A DNA stretch of 64,000 bases from Ryuthela nishihirai. Its lineage: Eukaryota > Arthropoda > Arachnida > Araneae > Heptathelidae. The position numbers were made by a program, and so were the translations under genes. This document shows, piece by piece, positions 8,906-17,642 of the stretch (the stretch's first letter is position 1; each line of letters starts with the position of its first letter). The notes under the pieces are model-generated. The model was given only the letters and a program-made list of their open reading frames with translations, was not told where the DNA came from and did not search any database. The stretch is from positions 74,459,501-74,523,500 of the forward strand of contig JAWZYU010000011.1 in the NCBI GenBank assembly GCA_038380435.1. The letters run 5' to 3'.

Positions 8906-11511
8906 CCTTGTTCTTGGTGACTTCAATGCCAAAGTTTGTACTGACTCTGACCTTTGGGGAGGGGTGATTGGCCCTTTTGGTATAGGTAGCTGCAATGGCA
9001 ATGGGCAACGTCTCCTACAGGTAAGTAAACTCAATGGTTTCAGAATAACTAACACATATTACAAACACCGCGACATACATAAGTACACATGGGTTTCACC
9101 TGATGGGCTGCATAAGAATATGATTGATTATATATTAATTAACAGCAAATGGGCTAGTTCTGTTAGAAATACCAGGGCATATAGGGGAGCTGAAATTGGA
9201 TCTGACCATTACCTTGTTAAAAGTGTCTTGCAACTTAAACTTAAAAAATATTGTGCTAGGGTTAAAAAATTTGTTTTTAATACTGAAGCTCTGAAAGAAC
9301 CAGTTATAGCCAAAGCTTACCATGGTAGGTTACTTAGTCATTATGACAGTCATGGTATGCTTACTACTGAAGTTGAGGAAGAATGGGATCATTTTAAACG
9401 GGCTTTTTGGACACTAACAGTACACTTTTAGGAAAAAAGGAGCAGAAGAGGCAGAATTATCTGAGTGATAAGGCACTTGAGCTTATTTTGGAAAGAAAGA
9501 ACTGCAGGAATGTCCTTAATCAATACCCTACTAGTACTAATAGAAAGCATTACAGAGAACTTAATAAACGTGTAAAAGATCAGTTAGCTGCTGATAAGAA
9601 TCTTTGGCGTGATGGTTTGGCTGACAAAGCTGAGGAAGCAGTTAGACAGCAGAGAGCTGTACCAGATTGTTAATGTTTTGTGTGGTAGAAAACGGACAGG
9701 TATACAGGGATTGAAGGATAAACAAGGTAAGGTTATAGAAAGTGGGGATTCTGTCATGGCTAGGTGGGCTGAGCATTTCAGTGATATTCTAAACTATGCG
9801 GTTAGTTCTATTCCCATTGTTTGCAATGATGATAGATGCATTGGTGGCTTTAATGTTGGCCCTATAACACAATCTGAAGTTATTTTGGCTGTTTCTAAAC
9901 TTAAACTTCATAAATCCCCAGGGGTAGATGAAATTACTACAGAAATGCTTAGAGCTGGAAATGTTTCGGTTACCACTTGGATGACTGAAATTCTGAATAT
10001 CTTTTATGATAAAGGCATGGTTCCTAAGGATTTTACAGAGCTATTATTATCACTATTTTCAAAAAAGGTGATCGCAGTTCTTGTGATAACTATAGGGGTA
10101 TTAGCCTACTCTCTGTTCCAGGTAAAGTTCTTTCCATGATTGTGCTTAATAGAATTAAGAATCTGGTTGACAGTCAATTGCGTGATGAGCAATGTGGATT
10201 CAGAAGTGGTAGGGGATGTGTGGATCAGATATTTTCACTTAGGCAGATTCTTGAGAAATATTTAGAGTTTCAGAAACCTTTGGTTGCTAGCTTTGTTGAT
10301 TTCAAAAAGGCTTTCGACTCTGTTGATCGTCATAATTTGTGGTTGATTGTGAAATCATATGGTATACCAGACAAGTTAGTTAACATAATGAAAGCTCTCT
10401 ATAATAACACTGAGTAGTGTGTGTGAGAGTTGGTAAGGCTTGTAGCAATTGGTTTAGCATTACTTCTGGTGTTCGACAAGGGTGCATTTTGTCTCCTTTT
10501 CTCTTTAGTTTGGTTATTGATTATGTTATGCGAAATTCACTTCAAGGGAAAGATTTTGGCCTTAAATGGGCTGGAGATACTAAAATTTCTGATTTAGATT
10601 ATGCTGATGATTTAGCCCTTTTGGCAAATGATGTTGATGAGATGAACTCTTTCATTTGAGCTGTTGATGAGACTGGTAGTAGAGTAGGTTTGGTTATAAA
10701 CAGAGAGAAAACTAAAGTGATGAAAATTGGTCAGGCAGACTGTGATTCAGTTAATCTGAATGGTTGCAGTCTTGAGCAGGTGTCACAGTTTAATTATCTT
10801 GGGAGCTATGTAACAGATAATGGTGATGTGCGGCATGAGATTAACAGACGAATGGGGATTGCTGCCGGGACTTTTAAGAATCTATGGAGAGTGTCCATCC
10901 TATGAAGTGTGAATTTATGGAGAGTGATCCTTTGATGCTTTATTATTTAATTACTTACATAAATCTGTGAGTGACAAATATTACTACCATCCCACTGGAA
11001 TTCTGGTGGAGAAATAGGCGTATACACCTAAAGACTAAAATTAGGCTGTATAATAGTTTGGTTCTTTCTAGGGTTAGTTAGGTAGTGAAACTTGAACACT
11101 TTGTAAACAAGATAACAAGAAACTAGATGCTTTTTGATTCCAGATGCTTACGCAGTATCTTGGGCATTAGGTGGTTCAACTTTGTAACTAATGATGAGGT
11201 TAGGCAAAGGAGTTTGCAACCTCCTTTAAGCAGCATGTTGTGCAGAGAGAGACTCCGTTGGTTTGGCCATGTTGCCCGTATGAATAATTATAGATTGGCG
11301 AATAGGGTTATGAACAGTGTGCCTAAAGGCCTCAGAAAGAAGGGGAGACCTAGGATGCGGTGGGCAGACAATGTCAAACAGGACCTTGTTAGAATTGGTG
11401 TGCAGTGGCCAGATGCAGTAGATGTAGCTCAGGATAGACTTGCTTGGAGAACTAAATTGCACGGTCTGGTTGGACCTCCGTAGCCCATGGCTGCTTGAGA
11501 ATGATGATGAC
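8906..11511 (+). pseudogene. RTE-type LINE copy 1: endonuclease and reverse transcriptase, broken
   Basis: Encodes, in several broken frames, the fused endonuclease/reverse transcriptase that RTE LINEs use for target-primed reverse transcription. Endonuclease: LGDFNAKV near 8916 (the usual following Gly is Cys), IDYILINSKWA near 9124, GSDHYLV near 9200. RT: GVDEITTEMLRAG near 9922, FVDFKKAFDSVDRHNLW near 10297, GVRQGCILSPFLFSL near 10470, YADDLALLA near 10600 (the catalytic box). C-terminal RLRWFGHVARM near 11250 and GRPRMRW near 11350. 5'-truncated at 8906; frameshifts near 9400 and 10060, stops near 10415 and 10658, and a 115-bp insertion at 10893-11007. Ends in a short ATG-repeat tail after GCTGCTTGAG. 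Confidence 0.9.
10893..11007 (+). repeat. 115-bp insertion in RTE copy 1
   Basis: Compared with 25770-25780, where GGAGAGTG runs directly into TGGAGAAATAGG, this copy has 115 extra bases. About 60 of them (TTTGATGCTTTATTATTTAA onward) match 12412-12473, downstream of a SINE-C copy. The start also repeats ATGGAGAGTG from the LINE, as a local duplication would. Confidence 0.8.
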
Positions 11512-11602
11512 TTAATTGTTTATCTATATTTCAACTGTTTCCATTTGATTCTAAGCACCTGCTTTTGTGTGAGAAAAAAACTTATTTTAGTGTAATTCTT
11601 AC

Positions 11603-11771
11603 CTTTAAAATCTCACAACAGCATTCCTGTAGTTCTTCTCTACACATGCTACATAACCCACAATGGTTTATCATGGAAAATGCAATTCTCTCTCCTGGAT
11701 TTACTGCTGGTGCTCCATTCAACAGTCTGCGAGAAAATACTACTTCACCAATTCCTTCATGCCCTAACACA
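11603..11771 (-). CDS. Exon 2, zinc-type alcohol dehydrogenase-like protein (MDR family)
   Basis: Encodes residues 66-122 counting from the start in exon 1. The acceptor on the minus strand is TATTTCACAG before 11771 and the donor is AAAG/GTAAGAATT after 11603. Splicing to exon 1 completes a Cys codon and gives PCVLGHEGIGEVV, a signature of medium-chain dehydrogenases. H70/E71 belong to the catalytic zinc site. C103, C106, C109 and C117 form the C-x2-C-x2-C-x7-C structural zinc lobe. In the family these enzymes oxidise or reduce alcohols and aldehydes with NAD(P)(H); the substrate cannot be told. The exon ends in phase 0. The next exons (cofactor-binding fold) are not found at 1-11600 and should lie further left. 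169 bp. Confidence 0.85.
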
Positions 11772-12049
11772 CTGTGAAATACATAAATATGTGGGGTTAT
11801 TGTACAGATCGTATATTCTAGCAGAATGTTTAAACAATGAGCAGAGTATTAATAATCCTTATGAATTCACTTGTGGATTAAGCAACAAAAATTAAATATT
11901 AAATTTCCAACCAGTCGTATCTGATATCAAGTCGTATGTACTGGAAATCAGTTGCTTGGTCCAATTACTGATCTGTCTTAACAGTTAGAGTGGTTTGAAT
12001 ATTTTCAGTGATGTGTTCATATACCAGATCATTTGAAATAATTACTTGA

Positions 12050-12240
12050 AAAACATTGGTTGTCCTGAGTGAGATTTTAACCTGCACCTCCCAGAAGCAT
12101 GCTGGGCCATCCTAACTGCTAGACCATCAGAAGCTAACAATTTCTTCAACAATGTGACATAAGCATTCTGACAACTTTGTTGATTCTCCAGTGGCACCAT
12201 CTATTATAAGGATTCGGGCAGCCAAGCTGCCACATATGAT
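12050..12240 (-). mobile_element. SINE-C unit, inverted
   Basis: On the minus strand, CAGAAGCTAAC complement marks the tRNA-like start near 12140, with the B-box region (AGATTTTAACCTGCACC complement) near 12075 and CAACCAATG-type sequence at 12055. The 12145-12240 part is complementary to 12475-12570, so the inverted match is longer than the tRNA-like portion. Confidence 0.65.
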
Positions 12241-12760
12241 GGTAATATATGGAATGCTTATATTTGACATTGCTGAAGAATGGTTAGCTTCTGGTGGTCT
12301 AGTGGTTTAGGATGCCCAGCATGCTTCTGGGAGGTGTGGCTTCGAATCCCGTTCAGGACAACAAATTTTTTCAACTAATTATTTCAAGGTTTCTTGTCTA
12401 TAGGACATTTTCCTTTGATGCTTTATTATTTAATTACTTACATAAATCTGTGAGTGACAAATATTACTACCATCATAAATGGTGGCTTGGCTGCCTATTC
12501 TTGATAATAGATGGCACTACTAGCGAATCAACAAAAATTGGGGTAATGCTTATGTCACTTTCTTGAAGAAATGTTAGCTTCTGGTGGTATAGCAGTTTAG
12601 TATGCTTGGCTGCTTTTGGGAGGCATAGGTTTGAATCCCACTCAGGACAACCAATTTTTTTTCAACTAATTTCAAGTGTTTCTTGTCTACAGGATATTTT
12701 CCTGTGATACTTTATTAATGAATACTAGATTTTTTAAAATATTATTTCAATAGGTCAGGG
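12241..12760 (+). mobile_element. SINE-C, two direct units in tandem
   Basis: Two copies start near 12285 and 12575 with GTTAGCTTCTGGTGGT (A box), followed by a B box (GGCTTCGAATCCC near 12340; GGTTTGAATCCC near 12628), CAGGACAAC and a shared 3' part with TTTCTTGTCTA and a CTTTATTA stretch. Spacing is about 290 bp, so the element is longer than its tRNA-like head or has been tandemly duplicated. The 84-codon open frame at 12312-12566 lies across it and is not a gene. Confidence 0.7.
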
Positions 12761-13324
12761 CTGGGGTAATCAACTCACCCAGTTGCCAATAGTGAGTGAG
12801 TTTTCTGACATGGCTTGTTATCATGAACTAGGAAAAATTACAACAGTAAAATATTTCCAGGATACAGAACTTTCAATTATTCTTTTTCACTTTTTTCTTA
12901 ACCATTCTAGGGCCCATGTCCATTACACAAGTTGACAAAATCTGAAATAAGAGACTAACACTGCCAATATCAGTTTTCAATAAAACACATGAAACTTTGA
13001 TTTTTTTTTTCATATTACCATTTGAAAAATGTTACATATATCAACATAAAAAAATTATGTTGTTAATGTTTGAAAAATAATGCTCCGTTTTCCATTTGAT
13101 GCATATTTTACTAAACTATTATATAAATAATATGTTAAAGCCATCTGATTGCCATTTCTCAGAAGCTATATGGTATTGCTGATTTGTTTGCTAATGTTAC
13201 TCTGTGCTGAAGCAACCCCCTAAGTTAATTTTTCCAGGGTTCAGTATGAAAAACTGATTTACATCAAGGGGCCAAGTTACTTTTTTTTTACTATAATAAT
13301 TTTTTCACTATATTTTTCACTTAA

Positions 13325-13727
13325 AAAAACAATAAATGTTTTGTGGAAAAAATTTTGCCGACATACAGGACTTGAACCCACATCTCTCCAGAAACATGCC
13401 AGAGTATTCTACCATTGAACTATTGCCAGCTCTGTCTTTTTTCCCACAATGTACAACTTTAAACTCTTCCTGAGATTTACAGCACCTACAGTTGGCACCA
13501 TCTCTTGCTGAGTGGTTAGTACACCTGGCTACTGATCTAAGGGACTTGGGTTTGAGCCCAAGGTAAGGCAGGGATGTATAAACTGCTCGAGGGGGGTATT
13601 TTTTATGATCTCGGATGGCAACCATTTCTTTTTTATTGCACTCAACTAAATGGAAATAAATAATGATGTCACTATTATTCAAGTCCCATATGTCAACAAA
13701 ATGTTTTCCACAAAACATTTATTGACT
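13325..13727. mobile_element. Element with 21-bp inverted ends enclosing tRNA-like segments
   Basis: CAATAAATGTTTTGTGGAAA at about 13330 and its complement at about 13704-13724 form the ends. Inside on the minus strand is a tRNA-like unit (SINE-D; B-box complement GGACTTGAACCC near 13368), then on the plus strand a SINE-B head (A box GAGTGGTTAGTACACCTGGC near 13509, B box near 13550) shortened to a GCTCGAGG end near 13590. It could be a MITE that captured tRNA-like sequences or two SINE-D tails facing each other. It abuts the RTE fragment at 13728. Confidence 0.55.
13497..13600 (+). mobile_element. SINE-B head with internal deletion
   Basis: This is the only SINE-B copy here that preserves a clear A box (GAGTGGTTAGTACACCTGGC) together with a B box (GGGTTTGAGCCC). 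The middle of the body is missing and the tail is CTGCTCGAGGGGGG followed by TATTTTTT. Confidence 0.65.
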
Positions 13728-14095
13728 TATCATCATCATCATCCTCAAGCAGCCATGGGCTACGGAGGTCCAACCAGACCATGCAATTTAGTTCTCCAAG
13801 CAAGTCTATCCTGAGCTACATCTACTGCATCTGGCCACTGCACACCAATTCTAACAAGGTCCTGTTTGACATTGTCTGCCCACCGCATCCTAGGTCTCCC
13901 CTTCTTTCTGAGGCCTTTAGGCACACTGTTCATAACCCTATTCGCCAATCTATAATTATTCATACGGGCAACATGGCCAAACCAACGGAGTCTCTCTCTG
14001 CACAACATGCTGCTTAAAGGAGGTTGCAAACTCCTTTGCCTAACCTCATCATTAGTTACAAAGTTGAACCACCTAATGCCCAAGATACTGTGTTA
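13728..14095 (-). pseudogene. RTE-type LINE copy 2, 3' fragment
   Basis: Minus-strand fragment from the ATG-repeat tail (CATCATCATCATC complement) through GRPRMRW and LRWFGHVARM to GIRWFNFVTNDEV, the C-terminal domain of the RTE polyprotein, 107 codons open. It is almost identical to the end of copy 1 and is 5'-truncated at 14095, as usual for LINEs. It lies in intron 1 of the dehydrogenase-like gene, in the same orientation as the gene. Confidence 0.9.
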
Positions 14096-15357
14096 GCATA
14101 GACATTAAAAAGTCAACAGGTAATGCTGTGATTGTCATTTATGCTTAAATCACTTAATAAAATATTCATATAATGGATGAAATATTATTTTTTGTTTGAA
14201 TTATGTATTTTTTATGTATTGTGTTTAAAATTTTTTAATGTTTGAATTATGTATACATGTAAGATGCATGCAAAAATTTTCAAACTTCAAATTCTATTTT
14301 CAAAAAAAATGGTTGCACTAAAAATGAATATAGCCATCTTTGACCTCTCATTTCAGATTCTGTCAACATGTAATATCAACATGAGTTTCATTTGAACTAT
14401 TATCAATAAATTTTTCTTAAAGTTTTGAAATCTCCTGAAAATTAACAAACAATTGCTATTTTTAAAAATGGAAGATTGTGAAAGTAATTACAAAGTACAT
14501 ACTTCAGTTTGCACTCTTTTTCTGCCATAAACCTATTTCAATATTCCTAGAATTATTTTGATCATTTATATCATTTATCCCAGCATTCTAGGCATTGTTC
14601 CTGCTCCCCAAATTAAAACTATAACTTGATAGATCTTGTTGTTGAACCTTCTAGAATTCTGGGGCACAAAAGTATGCCACAAACAGCAAGAATTGCTAGT
14701 AATTACTTTTGTCTGCCATGTGTCCATATGTTTACTGGCTGGATGGTGGATTGTTTACAGCTTTGGATATCCATTCACTCAGCATTTTATTTATATTTGT
14801 AAAATTAAACCCTTCAATCTTATCTCCATAGATTTACCGGAAATTACCAATCTTTTGGAGTTATGCTACAATAGTGTTTACAACTTGTTGCTATGGATTT
14901 TTTTAATATCACATTAGGTTACGAGTAATTTTGGTTTGGCAAGTTTTATCGCCACTCAATATCATGGCTGTGCCACCCCATTAATATAGATGTTTGCTTT
15001 TACGACTTGGTGGGTGCGCTAATTTTTTGTCATTTAGCCAAGTTCCCATATTCATCAACCAGAGGAAGAAACTCAGAATGTTTAGTAAAAACAGGAGCCA
15101 AGAAAATGTTCCTCCATTTCATGGAGGATCTCAAACAACACAAACATTTATGCCTTACCCATAATATTACATAAATTTAATATTATTACACTATGTAGTT
15201 TAAAATTTACTTTTACTCCTAAATGATAGCTATCTACTTTCAATTAATTTCTTTTTTTGGGGGAGAGGGGGATTTTCTCTAACCTTTTTTTACCATGTCA
15301 CAAAGCCTTAATATTTAATTATAAAGTCGAAAATTCATTTCACGTGAAAACTCTTAC

Positions 15358-15554
15358 CAAGGAACTTTCGCTTCTGTTTTACCATCAATACTATCTAAAT
15401 CATATGGGCAAACAGTAGCTAATAATATTTTAATCAAAATTTCTCCTTCGCGCAGATCATCTTGAGTCGGTATTGTACAGGCTTCAACAACATAACTAGG
15501 TTGCTTATGAGAACCGAAAAATACAACTCTAACACCTGTTACTCGTTCAGCCAT
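15358..15554 (-). CDS. Exon 1, zinc-type alcohol dehydrogenase-like protein (MDR family)
   Basis: First coding exon, 65 complete codons plus two bases. The ATG at 15554 has a strong start context (ACCATGG); an in-frame ATG five codons upstream (15569) is possible but in weaker context. The protein opens as a GroES-like medium-chain dehydrogenase domain: LREGEILIKILLATVCPYDL, where C49 is the expected catalytic zinc ligand and the DLDSIDG run follows it as in the family (usual CGSDLH). The donor TTG/GTAAGAG splits a Cys codon completed by exon 2. No signal peptide is seen, so a cytosolic enzyme is likely. Together the two exons cover roughly the first third of a typical 350-400-residue protein. 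Zn ligands are intact, so this is probably a live host gene. Confidence 0.82.
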
Positions 15555-15635
15555 GGTAAGTTTACACACATATTACAGTGTTGCCATTTAAGAGGACAAA
15601 AAAAGTTGTATTTCTCTGCTTGGCTAACTAGAGGC

Positions 15636-15646
15636 CCTATATAGGT
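15636..15646 (-). promoter_or_regulatory. Possible TATA box for the dehydrogenase-like gene
   Basis: CCTATATAGG sits about 85 bp upstream of the ATG on the minus strand, a plausible distance for a TATA box and a 5' leader of about 50 nt. Sequence position is the only support. Confidence 0.25.
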
Positions 15647-15734
15647 ATAGGTTGGCCATCTCAAATTTAGACGCCATGTTTTGTCATCACTCGGATTGTT
15701 TAGCGTGCATAACCGAATAATATCCTCTCAGATC

Positions 15735-15805
15735 TTCTACTATGGCATATAAACTGGCAGGCTCCTGTCAGACCTCTGTGGCAAGCAGCTGCTTGAGGAG
15801 GTATT
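15735..15805 (+). mobile_element. SINE-B 3' end
   Basis: Starts at GATCTTCTACTATGG and includes CAGACCTCTGTGGCAAGCAG and CTGCTTGAGGAGG, then a T-rich tail. 5'-truncated copy upstream of the dehydrogenase-like gene. Confidence 0.75.
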
Positions 15806-15949
15806 TATTTTTTTTTTATTTCATTTACTTATGGATTCTGGAAAAGGGTAGGGTAATATTTGATACAGATTTCAGTGTTCGTGATTGGAAGCACTTTAGA
15901 AAACGGCTGAAAAAAGGAAAAGTAAATTTTAGGGCTTTTTTTAAAAGGA

Positions 15950-16880
15950 CATAATAATTTCGCTTTGTTGTATGTCCGTTTGTAGAAATCGAAACTTTTT
16001 GTTTATACAGATAAATAAAAAATTATTTTTGTGTTAGATAGGTATTAATAATATAAAACGATTTGCATTTTTCGAATCTCCCAAAAGTTATAACTGTGCC
16101 TTCTAACGCTGGAAAAAGTTGAAAATTCCAAAATATCAAACGAATATTCCAAACGATGTATTTATGTTAGACGTTTGAAATTTTGGTGTTGAAATGTGAA
16201 GATTCGAAGTTGGCAACAATCACTTGACCCTTTAGACCCTGTAGGGAAGGTGAATGCAACTTTTTTTTAACAAATGTTTTTAGAGGTAAATTAATAATTA
16301 TTTTTGGGTGCGACAGGTATTGATAAAATATTACAGTTTGCGAATTTTCCAAAAGCTATAATTGCGCCCTCTAATGGTGAAAAAAAATCGAAAAATCCCA
16401 AAATTTAAAGCAAATATTGCAAACGATGTACTTATGCTAGAAATTTGAAATTTTGGTCGTCGAATGTGACAGTCTGGAAAATTCCAATGACAACAATGAG
16501 TTGGCCCTAAGCCCAAGGTAGGTAAGAAACAGAACGGTTTTAAGAGATTATTGGAAATCTCTTTTTCAGTTGGTTACTAATGAAAGGTAATTCGCATTTC
16601 CAAAGGTAGTTTTAATCTGTATCATTAGAGATCACTAAATATCGAAACTCCAAAACTGTTAACGAATGTTTCAAGTGATCTTTTTATGGTAGAAATTTCG
16701 GCAGTAGAGTTGGTTTATGGTAGAAATTCCACTGACAGCAATGATCTGCCTACTATTTTCAGAGGAGCGAGAGAAAAGCAACTTTTTAAATTTAAGAACT
16801 AAAAGACAAATACTTTTTATGTTTTATAATTACTAATAAAATACTACTATTTGCATTTCCCCCATCATTCATTAAAAAAT
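15950..16880 (+). repeat. Tandem array of ~280-bp repeats (R280)
   Basis: Three to four diverged units start near 15990, 16275, 16545 and 16800. Shared landmarks in each are a GATAGGTATTRATAA stretch, CCAAAAGYTATAAYTG followed by GCCCTCTAA or GCCTTCTAA, a GAAAAATCCCAAAAT-like stretch, and CAAACGATGTA. Related sequence occurs inverted at 17215-17480, 20595-20860 and, diverged, 46330-46560. No coding signal. Confidence 0.7.
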
Positions 16881-16892
16881 AAATAAATAAAC

Positions 16893-17015
16893 CCTCAAGC
16901 AGATGCTTGTACAGAGGTATGACAGGAGCCTTTCAGTTTACACGCCATAGTAGAAGGGCCATGAAGATGGCGGGACCTCAGCAGAAAGACAACACGAACA
17001 TCCATAATTAAAACT
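16893..17015 (-). mobile_element. SINE-B copy
   Basis: CCCTCAAGCAGATGC (3' end complement), CAGTTTACACGCCATAGTAG and GACCTCAGCAGAAAGACAAC (body complement) match 31170-31290 in reverse. It is cut before the B box. Confidence 0.7.
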
Positions 17016-17214
17016 TTTAAGGAGTGAAAAAGTAGGCAAAGGAAGAACTTCATTCTCTTTGAAAATGAGATTCCCATATGCGAGAGAGGCGATATTCGTT
17101 CTTCTAGTTATTTTACACTTTCAGTACCCTCTGACAGTAGAAATTCGAACTACTGTATAATTCAGAAAATAAACTATTAATATTTTATTATTACCTGTAA
17201 TGTGCAAAAAAAGT

Positions 17215-17480
17215 TTTTCATTTTTCTCTTAAAGCAGAAAAGTTGCATTTTACCAATTGAACAAATCATTACTATTAATGTAAACCTGCTACCCTTACAC
17301 TCTATGACCAAAAATTTGTTTCTGGCAAAAATAGATCATTTGCAATATTTATTTAAAGATTTGGTAATTTCCAGCTTTTTTCCGCCACTAGAGGTCGCGT
17401 TTAGAGTTTTTATTTACCGCCTTTACCACTCTCTAACACTGGATATTGCAACTAATGGGGATTCGAAAAATGTAAGTATT
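17215..17480 (-). repeat. R280 unit, inverted
   Basis: Complement of the R280 landmarks: CCGCCACTAGAGGTCGC near 17385, TTTGCAATATTTATTT near 17338, and CTCTATGACCA near 17300. The 142-codon frame at 17202-17630 crosses this repeat and the next SINE and is not a gene. Confidence 0.6.
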
Positions 17481-17483
17481 CAT

Positions 17484-17642
17484 CTTTTTGTGGAAAGAAA
17501 TTTCGCCAACATATGGGATTCGAACCCGCATCACTCCAGAAATATGTCAGAATATTCTAAGCTGTTAAACCAACTGTTTTTTCACAAAAAACATTTATTG
17601 ATTTATAGACGTTTAAATATCTACAGGTAACGCTGATATTAA
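17484..17642 (-). mobile_element. SINE-D (tRNA-like) segment and tail beside RTE copy 3
   Basis: 17487-17575 reads as a tRNA-like unit on the minus strand (GGATTCGAACCCGCATC at 17517-17533). Then comes CACAAAAAACATTTATTG ATTTATAGACG, the SINE-D tail in the plus direction, immediately before the RTE 3' tail. A related arrangement lies at the other side of the LINE (20365-20500). Confidence 0.6.

Larger units (their letters stand above)
11772..15357 (-). other. Intron 1 of the dehydrogenase-like gene
   Basis: GT...AG intron on the minus strand, about 3.6 kb, joining a phase-2 donor (CCTTG/GTAAGAG) to exon 2. It is filled with mobile-element debris: three SINE-C units, a tRNA-like repeat with inverted ends, a SINE-B piece and a 3' fragment of the RTE LINE. 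14100-15350 contains only AT-rich sequence with no feature I recognise. Confidence 0.75.

Noticed and set aside
13781..14017. 78-codon frame repeated near several RTE 3' ends (also 11226, 25914, 38342)
   Set aside because: It is the antisense shadow of the conserved RTE C-terminal coding region.
14636..14917. 93-codon frame in intron 1
   Set aside because: Hydrophobic AT-rich translation without a known domain or splice context.
17202..17630. 142-codon frame on the plus strand
   Set aside because: It spans an inverted R280 unit and a SINE-D segment; no domain.
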